The notes beneath the pieces are model-generated. The model did not search any database and was not told where the DNA came from. It saw only the letters and a list, made by a program, of their open reading frames with translations. Of a stretch of 64,000 nt of DNA, positions 45,664 through 55,545 are shown piece by piece (the stretch's first letter is position 1; each line of letters starts with the position of its first letter). The stretch is from the NCBI GenBank assembly GCA_014607495.2, contig CP053160.1, forward strand, positions 7,130,001 through 7,194,000, written 5' to 3'. The DNA is from Carposina sasakii (lineage: Eukaryota; Arthropoda; Insecta; Lepidoptera; Carposinidae). The position numbers and the translations under genes are program-made.

Positions 45664-46619
45664 TCTTAAATATTTTGTGGAATTACAATATCGCTCTTCA
45701 ATTTAATATTGCTCTTCGCATAAAAGATAAATATTTGTTCTAATACATGAAAATCATGTAAGGATCTTGGTTAGTTAATCAATATGTAGTTATAATTGTT
45801 TAATGCATTTTACTCAATGTTTGGTGTATGTTTTACGCATTAAAAGTTTTTAAACTTACGCTCTATTTTTAGTTAGAGTTTAATCTATGGACCGCTCTTT
45901 GGTTTTGACGAACGCTTTCCAATTGCTATGTTCAATCCCAGTTATATACCCGTTATGTATCCGTTATTGCGCAATCAATTTTATATGATTTCATTTCATG
46001 TACGTACTTCAGTACGGCTTTTACGTCATACAAAATCGCACTAGCTTCATCTACTCGGTGGAAGGCTCTCCTTAAGGACTCGACAGATTGATTCAATTTA
46101 GCTAGCATTCATTTTACATTTCACCATATTTCCTAACCAGTTCAGATAGAGGTCATGGGACAGTCTAGCAAAAAAGTTACTGAACTTCCAAAAGCAATAA
46201 AATAGGCCCAATTGAAAATCTATCAAATAACTGCACATGCGCAGTACATGCGTCATACATAAACATTCCATCTGTCGCGGCTTTACAAAAAACAAATGAC
46301 TGCTTGATACGAACGACCACAGAGATATGAGACTACAGAATGCTTATTGTATTTCAATTGCAGTAAAATAAATTATACAATCATAAGAATCCGTTGTGAG
46401 TGTTGTGCATTATAGAGATCTGTGAATTGCTGAAGTATTTCAGATAGCGTTTGTTTCATGCATGCAGTTTTAAAGCTTTATCGTACTTTATCGACTGTAC
46501 GTCATCGTGGTAATCAGCAATGTCATTTTCCAGATTTTGTGATTTTTATGCCATCTTCAAGTATCAAGATCATTTTTACTCTTTTGTCATAAAACCTTAG
46601 TAAATCATTTAACATACTA
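45664..46619. other. Gene-free stretch
   Basis: Nothing recognised. Confidence 0.35.
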
Positions 46620-46621
46620 TA

Positions 46622-46834
46622 CAGTGTGAGTCTGGATAAAGTGCACATATTGATGTGGGTGAAGCTAGACTTATTTTTATCCACGTAAAACTTGGCATTT
46701 TTTTTCTTTTTTTCATAGGAATTACGAGGCAGTTAAGTATTAGAAAACGTTATAACTTTTGAACTAAGTGGTCTATAAAGTTGAAACAAAAACAGTAATG
46801 ATCGCAAATAATACGCGGTACTGATAAAATTAAA
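46622..46834 (+). repeat. Left terminal inverted repeat of family Z
   Basis: 213 bp; pairs with 47960-48127. It carries small insertions relative to the right copy, for example after GTCTGGATA (extra AA) and in the 'aaacaaaaacagtaatgatc' segment. Confidence 0.8.
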
Positions 46835-47018
46835 CCCGAACTTAAGAGTGTTTTCTCCACAGATTTCTCAAATAAGTAATCGTTATTCTACATCGTATTA
46901 GCTTCCTCCACGTCTCTGATACAGACATAATGATGGGCGAGGCAGTCCAGAGGCGTAACTGGTTAAATACTACAGGTAGCTAAATACGGCTTAAAATTGA
47001 CGTTACCTAGTGCATTAA

Positions 47019-47714
47019 ATGTTCAAAATGTCACCTCTCAAGCACACTCCTGCTCGTAATATTCTGCGTGGCTCTGCGAATCATCTCGTTAATCAGCAAG
47101 CTGTCATTCAGCCTCTGTGTTTATGGGGGAGTTATAAACTTTTTGCTTCATATGTAATCAAGTTCATATCAGGGGAACGCGCAGGCCATCCCACAGGCCC
47201 TGCCCGACCAATTTTGGATAATTTTCATCGTTCTGTGCATAATGTGCAGGACAACCGTCCATTTGAACAAACATTCTTCTACGTCGGTAACTCATCTCTC
47301 AGTATGTGGTTAATCTTGCCGTACTACTGGAGATCAGTAGATCATCGAGCATTGCTGCCCATTTTATTGAGAACCGTTGCTGACGCTAGACTGGGTCCAC
47401 TTGATACGACAGTTTGTAATACCGTCTCTCGTGAATTGGCTTTCGTCCATCCAATAGAGGATGAGTTTTCCTCTGGATCCAAGCTAGCATCTGGGATCAA
47501 CTCATCACACCCTTTGACATTAGTGTATAATGTCGTCCAAACGAACTACCACGCAACACGGCTTATCATTGAGGCGGCTGCGCTGATCAATACTATTCGC
47601 CAACCTTCTGTGGACCTGGAAGTACGGTATCGGAGGCAGCTACTATTCGTGCAGCACTTCCTCGACACATCCCATAATGCAGCCGGGAATTCACTCAAAA
47701 CAGGCATCGCGTAA
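47019..47714 (+). CDS. Unrecognised 231-codon ORF inside family Z element
   Basis: This is the longest ORF of the window and lies centrally between the long inverted repeats. A stop codon immediately precedes ATG 47019. A second ATG at 47028 (codon 4) has the better context (AAAATGT). The composition is protein-like: hydrophobic and aromatic WLILPYYWRSVDHR near residues 97-110, LLPILLRTVADARLG at 112-126, a long helix-compatible stretch THATR-like region to AALINTI (175-193), and basic EVRYRRQLLF at 201-210. Two cysteines only, no zinc finger, no DDE triad, no signal peptide. AATAAA at 47830-47835 could end the transcript. In frame beyond the stop, 22 further codons stay open to 47780. Function unknown. 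Confidence 0.5.
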   Translation: MFKMSPLKHTPARNILRGSANHLVNQQAVIQPLCLWGSYKLFASYVIKFISGERAGHPTGPARPILDNFHRSVHNVQDNRPFEQTFFYVGNSSLSMWLILPYYWRSVDHRALLPILLRTVADARLGPLDTTVCNTVSRELAFVHPIEDEFSSGSKLASGINSSHPLTLVYNVVQTNYHATRLIIEAAALINTIRQPSVDLEVRYRRQLLFVQHFLDTSHNAAGNSLKTGIA

Positions 47715-47829
47715 CAAACTAATGTAGAGCACAAAGTAGACGTCAGCGAAGTGGCAACTGACATGATTCATTCATGTTGGTAACCCCGCATCCAACGTGG
47801 ATAACTACGTCGCTACCTGGAAGTGAGAT

Positions 47830-47835
47830 AATAAA
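47830..47835 (+). terminator. Candidate poly(A) signal of the family Z ORF
   Basis: AATAAA lies 116 bases after the stop of the 231-codon ORF and before the right inverted repeat. In AT-rich DNA such a hexamer can occur by chance. Confidence 0.35.
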
Positions 47836-47959
47836 TGATATAGCACATTGTGTTGGGATTGGAAACCAATTGTAGAATGATTGGAAACTTATTTGAGAAA
47901 TCTGCCAATTGTATTAAGTTCTACAAGTTTTTTTTTATTTATGACTTTTGTTATACATT

Positions 47960-48127
47960 TTTAATTTTATCAGTACTATTATTTGCGGCAACTTTATAGA
48001 CCACTGAGTTATAACGTTTTCTAATACTTAACTGCCTACAGTCTATGAAAAAAAGAAAAAAAATGCTACAGTCCCGTGGATAAAAATAAGTCTAGTTTCA
48101 TCAATATGTGCACTATCCAGACACATG
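47960..48127 (-). repeat. Right terminal inverted repeat of family Z
   Basis: 168 bp, reverse complement of 46622-46834 with short deletions. Confidence 0.8.
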
Positions 48128-48129
48128 TA

Positions 48130-49167
48130 TTTAATATAGTAAAACTTGTATTTGGTGGACGGTACCTCTAGGAAAATAACCAAGACCCTTATTTAAACCC
48201 GGAGCACTTTTTGTACGCAGCCTCGAGATAGGTCGATTAGGGTTGACATGCCATTCGAAATTCTAAATCTGTTATCACAAGCGCATTATGGTTTATTTTT
48301 TGCGTTTGAAGAATGTCGCCGATGACCGTAGGAGGACATATTTGCTTATCGGACGCTAACTGTACGATAAACGAACAATGAGTGTAAACTAGCAGATACT
48401 TACATACATTAGTGTAAACTCAGATACCCTTATCTTGTCGTGTCAATACTCTTTTGTATGTTCCCTTAGCGTTAATGTCTTATGACCCATTAGTGGGTAT
48501 TTTTGGAGTTATCATGAGTAATGTATCAACCTCAGATGATGTAGAAAATAATAATCCGTATTAATGTTTGTTTATATTTAGATAACCGTGACATTGCGTT
48601 CTAGTTATTCTTATCAAGTGGGTTCAAAAATAATTGAGAGCAAATTTTTTAAATTTCTCTCCTCGTATTTGTTCACGATTTCTTTCGTAGGAACTTACTT
48701 AAGTCCGTGGCCAGAAGGTGCTCTACCTATACCTACATACATGCAAAGTTACCTACACCGATAAAGCTTTCCTTCTTTTAAAGAAATTAGTAAAGCAGTT
48801 AAACGAAACTATGTAAATAGGTACAGTTAGGGATTATAATGTATTGTTCTTAATATCCTAACTGATGTTAAAAAGTAAGTTTGTTTGTTACTCCTTCATG
48901 CTTTATTTGCTCAAACAATCTATACCAAGTGCGCCTACCCTTCAAGTAACAGTTTTATTATCTTAAAGTAATGCGTCATACTATTGAAATATTAAGTAAA
49001 CAGACACAAAATTATTTAATTAGAGCTAATGAAATACAAATAAAACTTTTGACCTTTGGTCACTTTTGTATCTAATGCTAATTTATTCTCAGTACGTACC
49101 TCTATTAGATAATTTCATTAATTATGTAGATATATAAAGTGAAAACAAAAATTATAATATTAAATAA
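48130..49167. other. Gene-free stretch
   Basis: Nothing recognised. Confidence 0.35.
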
Positions 49168-49357
49168 CTAGCGGCCGCCCACGAGTTCGTTCGCGTGAAA
49201 GGGCATTCCACCCGTGCGAAGCCGGGGCGGGTTGTATAAAGCTCATTAGCCTTCCTCGATAAATGAGCTATCTAACACTGAAATACATTTTTAAATCGAG
49301 GCTAAGATTAGCGCGTTCAAGCAAACAAACGAAATAAACAAAAATTATAAATATGAC
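49168..49357 (-). mobile_element. Helitron-like element, minus strand
   Basis: It begins CTAGCGGCCGCCCACGAGTT (reverse complement of a Helitron 3' end). It runs through 'cccgtgcgaagccggggcgg' and 'taagattagcgcgttcaa' and fades at 'aaaattataaatatgaca'. The 5' end is degenerate. It ends three bases before the next Helitron. Confidence 0.65.
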
Positions 49358-49360
49358 ATA

Positions 49361-49579
49361 CTAGTGGACGCCCGCGACTCCGTCCGCGTGGGCTACAGAA
49401 AAAACAAAATGTCGAAATTATCCGGGATAAAAACATTTTCCCGGGATAAAAAGTAGCCTATATGTTAAGTGGGACCTGCCACAATACATTCCTGAAAACT
49501 GCATCGAAATCGGTTCAGCTGTTTCTGAGATTAGCGTGCACAAACATCGATCCGTTACAATTTTATTATATTTAATAGA
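49361..49579 (-). mobile_element. Helitron, non-autonomous, minus strand (219 bp)
   Basis: It starts CTAGTGGACGCCCGCGACTC after A (49360) and ends TTTAATAGA before T (49580). In element sense it therefore begins TCTATTAAAT and ends CTAG. Interior 'agaaaaaacaaaatgtcgaa' and 'atcgaaatcggttcagct' match 57329-57659. Confidence 0.8.
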
Positions 49580-49604
49580 TACGCGCGTTGTTATAGGAAA
49601 AATG

Positions 49605-49954
49605 TAGAGTGTCATTTTTAATGTGCTCTATGTTGCCACCCCGAAGGGTACGTACTCTATACATCAAATAAAGTAAGTTTATGCCAAAAAAATGCTGGGA
49701 ATAAAAAAAAAATTACTTGATTGGGCGAAATTTATAGTGTCCAGTGTTTAGATAGATATTAATTATTTCTCGTGAAAAAATCTTGCTACGCGCGTCTATG
49801 TGCAGAAAAACGCAGTTTATTTACTCAACTATGGACACTTATATCTTGGGAACCAGACACTTCCCAGGTATGCATGCTTTCATGGAGAAAAATGATCGTG
49901 ATGATGAGGAGATTCCGTAGTTTTCGGGAACGTTGACGACCAAAAATCACTCTG
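49605..49954 (-). mobile_element. TA-flanked DNA element, family Y copy 2
   Basis: The right end is CCAAAAATCACTCTG followed by TA, and the left end TAGAGTGTCATTTTT is a decayed partner. Interior 'ttgggaaccagacacttccc', 'ttttcgggaacgttgacg' and 'gaagggtacgtact' are the reverse complement of 16451-16828. Confidence 0.7.
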
Positions 49955-49956
49955 TA

Positions 49957-50559
49957 TAGTTCGTCTGATGTGGCTCATATAAAATAAGAACTTATATTTT
50001 AATGTAATGTACAGGTACACTAAAATATAGTTACGAGTATAACTGTATTTCCCTGAGTGAAATTTAGAACTCTACATTCCTTACAATATGTATTTGGGAC
50101 AGGGGCAATCGGAAATCCAAATGGGGGCGGAGGCCTTAGGGACCAATTTCGAATATCGACATCGAAAAGGGTGAGAGCGAATCCCGGCATTCGATCAAAG
50201 CGGCTCTACGTAGAGTCGATTCCATTTTTCGACTTCTGAAAATACTGCTTTCACTACGTATAGAAAAGGCCTGTATCACCGCGACCTTGGTCAGAATAAG
50301 CTGATAAGAGATAACAGGTTGTTTCTGTGGCTTCATATTATAATATTTTATTTAGGTATATGTATGTAGATTGGATTTTTATTCTTTGTTACAGGTCTTT
50401 AGTTTTATTTGGATATCTGAGTCTGATATTTTTTAGTTCTAGTCTAGGTCTAGTTTCTAATTTTTCCTTAGTTAATAATAAAAATGCATTATCAGAAATG
50501 TAGAGTCAGATTCTAGAGTATGATATGGGTAGTTTGGAAGCGCCGGATATGAGCTGTGC
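49957..50559. other. Gene-free stretch
   Basis: Short frames at 50057 (+) and 50136 (-) are unrecognised. Confidence 0.3.
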
Positions 50560-51694
50560 GAAAAGTTTAATTTGCAGCGCAATTGCAAATGTGTGACGGG
50601 AAGTCAGCTGGCGTGTTCCAACGGGCAAGGGAGCGTGCATACGAATACCCACTGGACTCTACTATGTTACGATCACACTGGGACACTCTACATGTTGGAA
50701 CTATACGCTGCCACTTGACACTGCTGGTGTCTTGGAATGTGGTTCACAAATTATCATTCAACCCAGAATTCTCAATTCAAAACAAAAACTATTTTCCACG
50801 GACAGCGAGTAGTCAAAGCCCCATCTTTACCGTAAGTGGACACTGTTTATCAACACTCGCGCCCGGGCCCGGCTGACACTTGATTCGTCGCAATTCCTTT
50901 ATTAAATCATCAACCTTTGGCAGTCATCACGGCCATTGTTGATCTACGAGAGTGTACGTGCAATCCATCGGAATCCGTTTCGCGAGCAACTCGAAATAGA
51001 CACATGAGTTGTGTAGCGCGTGCATGCATCGATCGCACTCACCGTGCGTTCGAGGAGGTGCGCCGGTCAGCTGAGCCGTCGGTGCAGCGAGACTGGCACG
51101 GCTGGCTGCTGCTAGCTGGTCCACACACACTGTATGAGGTGCACTGCACGCCGGTTCCGGGCTCGGATACAGGGGCACACACTCGCGGACTGACACTGAC
51201 GTCAAGCGCAGACGATATGCATCGCGGCTCTCGCGTGCTGACGGCGAGAGTGTCGGCGAGCGACTGAAAGCCGCGCGGGGGGTGCCGCCGACACCCGCGC
51301 TGCCCGCGCCGCCCACTTCCTCCGATGAATGACAATAATGGAAGACGTTCAACTCGCCCGCAAACCGAATAATATGAATCATTGCATTAGGGTGCAGCCC
51401 CGCCCGAGTCCGGCCCGCGAAACTCCGGTCCGCGCGATAAATATTCATGAGCTGAGGTGCGCTGCCGCCGCCGACACCGTAGCGTGATGGATGCAGAAAA
51501 CGCGCGGGGGCATTTTCCCAAAGTCATAAATGGGTAGTTACCATATCGATCGGGGGCAGCGTGGTCAGTGGTCGGAGGCAGCTGACAATTAGCAGGTCGG
51601 TCTGGCGGCTGCGGCTGCGGCACTAATCTTATCTGCGCTAATCTAATCCGGCGCGGCGCCCTCTTGTGTTTTCTTCCAATTGTGTCCACTCAAG
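50560..51694. promoter_or_regulatory. GC-rich island, candidate promoter/5' exon or enhancer
   Basis: About 1.1 kb, with 50860-51680 strikingly GC- and CpG-rich against AT-rich surroundings. Motifs include TGACGTCA (51197-51204), CATAAATGG (51524-51532), CAGCTG (51579-51584), CTTATCT (GATA type, 51628-51634) and three K50-homeodomain-like words TAATCT, TAATCT, TAATCC within 51624-51649. It ends CACTCAAG|GTAAAT at 51694/51695, a good splice donor on the plus strand. Several long frames here (50917-51267 plus, 50927-51448 minus, 51387-51689 minus) are what GC-rich DNA gives by chance, and none shows a domain. It could be the first non-coding exon and promoter of a developmental gene. Confidence 0.45.
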
Positions 51695-53121
51695 GTAAAT
51701 TAGAGGTTTTCTCTCGGGAGTTCACAATTCATTCTGGCGGAGTTCATTGTGCTTTTAGAAAAATCTCATTAAATTAAATTGCGCTTTGCACAAGCGACGT
51801 TGCATAACTTCCCTAGTTTGATCGCGGCTGGTTTGCAGATTTATATCTTGAGTTAGTTGCTTTGCTCTACGCCTATAAAGTACCAATAAGAATTATTCCA
51901 ATAAGACGTAATTGGCAAGTCTGGTATATAACTCTATTAATATAATGCTTTGGTTTATCAAGGGTAACTGAACAGACATGGATAATAAAATTAACATTAG
52001 CTCAATTTTTGTGACTTCAAGACGGTCAAACTCATTTGCTCTATTTCGCAGCTGTTATAATAAATCAATTATTTTGTATGCAAATTATTTTTGTACAATC
52101 TATTTATAACTTAGAAAATTCTTGTCGTAGATTTAGTACATTATAAATAGACTATGTAACCGTGCAGCACTTAGGTTTCTACAAGGCTGAGTAAATCAAA
52201 TTACTGAAGTTAAACCTCAGCCAATTTTAGGGAAAGCCCTTCAGGTAGGTGACGTCACACTTGATCTGATTTCACTTTAGAGTATCATCTATTGATGAAC
52301 TTGAAACATATGTGTATAAAAATCTACCATATTCATAATGTATATGATAGTATATGAGTAGTTAATGCTGTAGTAATTGAACTTGAGGTAATCCTTTCCC
52401 AGTACACGTGTCGTCTTTACGTATGTCATAATAATAGTCTAGTGCTCGTATATTTTACGACTTCTTTTGCAATTAAATACCTATGGTAATGTTTTAACAT
52501 AACCTAATAGGTAAGCCTCATACAAAAACCACTCAATCAAATCTATGTTGTTAGCCCACATCGTAAATATATACTCTAAATTAATCTGTCATTCCACAGG
52601 TTTAAATACTGAGCTAATTTCTGAATGAAAATTAATGAATTTAGCACTAAGTAGTATTGTTTTTGACTGACTGTGATTATAGATAGATGACTATTGAAAA
52701 GAAATGAATAGATAATAAATGTAAATATAATAAAAAAAAAAAACAGAAATGTACAGCATAGTTCACATTTTTTTTACAATACCCTAGTAAGCTCGTAGAA
52801 CATGCACTACAGCGCCCGCGCTGTTAATGACTGTACAGTAATTCATTACTTATCGATTATTCAACACACATTGTGACTCAGCGTTATAAAAAAACATAAG
52901 CTAGAAAATTGGACTTTATGAATGTCTGGTCAGAATCATAGGTGGATTATTTCTTGTAAATGTTATAATTTCGTATAGATTCTACGAGGCTACACAAAAA
53001 ATGTTTTCTTTTTAAGTTTAAAATGAATTTATTTATATCCAGTTATGCCCATGATAGAATATTACTTATATTGCTACGATGATCATAGACTATGCTATGA
53101 ATATAGACCAATTATGGCAAC
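51695..53121. other. Gene-free AT-rich stretch (possible intron)
   Basis: Nothing recognised except TGACGTCA at 52250-52257 within GTGACGTCAC. If the preceding donor is real this would be intronic. Confidence 0.35.
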
Positions 53122-53312
53122 CATCCACGACTTCGTCCGCGTGACGCATTGCACCCGTGCGAAGCCGGGGCGGGTTGCTATATAGCGTCTTCCTCAATAA
53201 ATGGGCTATCTAACACTGAAAGTTTTTTTTTATTGGACCAGTTTTTCCTAAGATTAGCGCGTTCAACAAAACAAAAAAACAAACTCTTCCGCTTTATAAT
53301 ATTACATATAGT
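53122..53312 (-). mobile_element. Helitron-like element, minus strand
   Basis: 'atccacgacttcgtccgcgt', 'cccgtgcgaagccggggcgg', 'aatgggctatctaacactga', 'ttagcgcgttcaa' and GCTTTATAATATTA mark a full-length but eroded copy; the CTAG end is lost. Confidence 0.7.
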
Positions 53313-53335
53313 ATCTATCTACATAGATTACAGCT

Positions 53336-53503
53336 AGAGAACCTATCTTTATTTTTCCAAATAGATTGTATGGAGAATTACAAACTACTCAGGAATGTTA
53401 ATACAATCTTTAAAAATAAACATGTGATTTCAAGTCTCAAATGCGGACAGGTTCTCTATAGTGAGCTATTTTGTTAAGCCACATACCCCTTCTGAACACT
53501 CTG
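53336..53503. mobile_element. Family W MITE remnant
   Basis: 'agagaacctatctttatttt', 'aataaacatgtgatttcaag' and 'ggttctctatagtgagctat' match 1454-1713. The right end CACTCTG is followed by TA (53504-53505). The left ~60 bases are missing. Confidence 0.6.
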
Positions 53504-53505
53504 TA

Positions 53506-54110
53506 TAGGTAGTTTAAAGTTTTCTTATTCAATTTGTTGAAGCCTCGCGACCGGTCCGTCGCCCACACTGCACAGATTTCTGCATCTTGGAACTTGCCAT
53601 ACTAGTCATGTTTTATTTCTTTTTTCCAACCTTTTGCGTTGTATCAAGATATTGACCCGTGCGATAATAGTGGTCTCTATAAAAACGCTTTGGCTTCAGC
53701 TAAAGATTATTCTTAATTTTTATTGTAGGTACCTACATAGAAAACCACATTTAGCAAGTAGGTAGTTCTTTTATAGTATACACAGACTTTTTATACTAAG
53801 TTTAGTAATAAGAAGGCGTGCCAATCCCTAACATGAAATTTCTTCCAGTAAACTACTATAGAGCTCCGTCTCGTGTAATTTTGTGTTTCGGGTTAGGAGA
53901 AAAAAATCATAGGTGTAGGTACCTACATACTTAAGTGTAAACGGACATCTATTAAGGATCAAAGATTGGAAGCAAAGCTAACTCTTTTACCTGGAGGAGT
54001 GTTAACACCATGCATGTGCTGAAGCGGGGCTTTACTAGAGTACATCAGTTGCATTTCCTTTCGTGGATGTCGTTAGAGTCAACTAAAGAAGGAGGGTGTT
54101 CTCTTCGGCG
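53506..54110. other. Gene-free stretch
   Basis: The last ~110 bases may belong to repeat U. Nothing else recognised. Confidence 0.35.
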
Positions 54111-54252
54111 ATGAGCTAGCCATTTGATACTGATCTTTTACACCTGGCCCCTAGCCCTGCCATGCTAAATGTGTTTGTACTATCTTCTTCGAGATCCTGT
54201 AGCTCTGGCTACCCTATTTAAGATGACACAGTAGTAGATATGTATAAGTATG
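54111..54252 (+). repeat. Dispersed repeat U, copy 2
   Basis: 'gatgagctagccatttgata', 'cccctagccctgccatgcta' and 'agctctggctaccctattta' parallel 1229-1372. The preceding 'ggagggtgttctcttcgg' probably belongs to the same repeat. Confidence 0.4.
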
Positions 54253-55189
54253 TATGTTCCGTACCGGAACAGATTTTAATTTGGAATAAGGTAAAACAAT
54301 CTGGAAATATACGTTCCGAGTAGTTTTAAATTCTTTTACTGGGTTCACGACGAACTGGATCCCAATCAACCCGTGCCATTGGGTTGGTATATATATCTAC
54401 GCGTTGCAACAGCGCTACCTATAGCCCGATTTCATACAACAGGCTGTCTGTTGCCAACCAACTGCCGTCGTGAAAGCAATAGAACAATCTCAAAAACCGT
54501 TTAACTCATATTTCGAGACATCTCTCTCCTCCTGGACTTCGTACTAGTACAACTCTGATACCGATGGATAAGTGTGTGATCTTTGGACTGGAGAGTCTTT
54601 TGTGACCTGTGTCGACCGCCCTAACACCACTGAGCATAGCCACCCTCGTGTGTGGTTCCATCGGTTGAAGGGTAAGTCGGTGGACCCAGTGTAATATCAT
54701 ACAATGTATGAATGACTTTTTCTAAGTACAGCACAGGGAAACAGCAGTGGAGTAAAAATTATCACGTCGATAACCTTTGTATAGTTATTTCTATGTACTT
54801 TGTTGCTACTTAAGTTTCATGGATATGTTCATATATTTTAGTACCTACTTGTTGGAGGTGTGAATAGAGTATGTAGGTACTAGCTTTAAAATATATGGAT
54901 AACTATCACGTTTACTACTTACTTAGGTTTACTCGGACTTTGTTGTTAATAGATATTGGAGCCAATCGGAACGTAGCATGAGGTAAGTGACAAAGGAAAG
55001 TTCTAAAGTTCTAAAAACTGTACAATTAAAACTAGATTTTCTAAATTTTAATAAGAAATGTCTTTGATGAGTCTATGTTCACCACTTAATTAATATAACA
55101 TGTAAAAGCTTCAGCTCAAGTAGCATGATCACACAATATGATAAACCGATTTATCGTCATTTAGTCTGTTAAAATACAATAAATATAGC
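54253..55189. other. Gene-free stretch
   Basis: Nothing recognised. Confidence 0.35.
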
Positions 55190-55215
55190 GATACGATATC
55201 GTACGATACGATATC
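55190..55215. repeat. Short direct repeat that is also a dyad
   Basis: GATACGATATC occurs at 55190-55200 and 55205-55215. Across the junction GATATCGTA-CGA-TACGATATC forms a perfect 9-bp stem (55195-55215). Confidence 0.8.
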
Positions 55216-55473
55216 CACGATGCGTTGTCATGCTAGGGGGCCAGGTGTTGTAGGATTAGGTTACAGGAGTTACTGTCATAACGATACTACGTGTTTAGAC
55301 AATGTAACATCATTTCGTTAGTTCGTTGTCGTAACATTTCCACAGATAGCGGTTAGACTTTATCGGGTGATTTGACGAACGCGCGAAAATGAAGGCTTCA
55401 TATTGGAGAAAATGTTTCAATGGCGAAGCTCTGTCGATTCGATCGAGAAATAATGTTACTTTGTCTAAGCCGG

Positions 55474-55545
55474 TTAAATTGTCTGACTAATCTGGGGATA
55501 AGGTTCGATTCCAACCTGAGTCAAATTGTCTCGTAATATAAATAG
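55474..55545 (+). ncRNA. Weak tRNA-like / SINE-head candidate
   Basis: AGGTT-CGATTCC-AACCT is a perfect T-arm with B-box GGTTCGATTCC. An A-box-like TAAGCCGGTTAAA lies about 38 bases upstream. No acceptor stem or anticodon arm is convincing. Confidence 0.25.

Larger units (their letters stand above)
46622..48127 (+). mobile_element. TA-flanked 1.5-kb element with long inverted repeats and an ORF (family Z)
   Basis: TA precedes (46620-46621) and follows (48128-48129) the element, which starts CAGTGTG and ends CACATG. The left repeat (46622-46834) and right repeat (47960-48127) match as reverse complements over their whole length. Shared words include 'gtgcacatattgatg', 'ctagacttatttttatccac', 'gttaagtattagaaaacgtt' and 'tactgataaaattaaa'. 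Indels account for the length difference. The 1.1-kb interior carries a 231-codon ORF and is richer in G+C than the repeats. TA duplication suggests a Tc1/mariner-like mechanism, but no DDE/D motifs are present. It could be a non-autonomous element carrying a captured gene, or a small unknown virus-like or transposon lineage. Confidence 0.8.

Noticed and set aside
47019..47714. Densovirus NS3-like gene because of similar length and flanking inverted repeats
   Set aside because: Only two cysteines and no zinc-finger pattern; the TA-flanked ends are transposon-like rather than hairpin telomeres. Length alone is not evidence.
50917..51689. 116-, 173-, 98- and 100-codon frames in the GC-rich island
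   Set aside because: GC-rich DNA lacks stops in several frames at once; none shows a domain or extends to splice-consistent neighbours.
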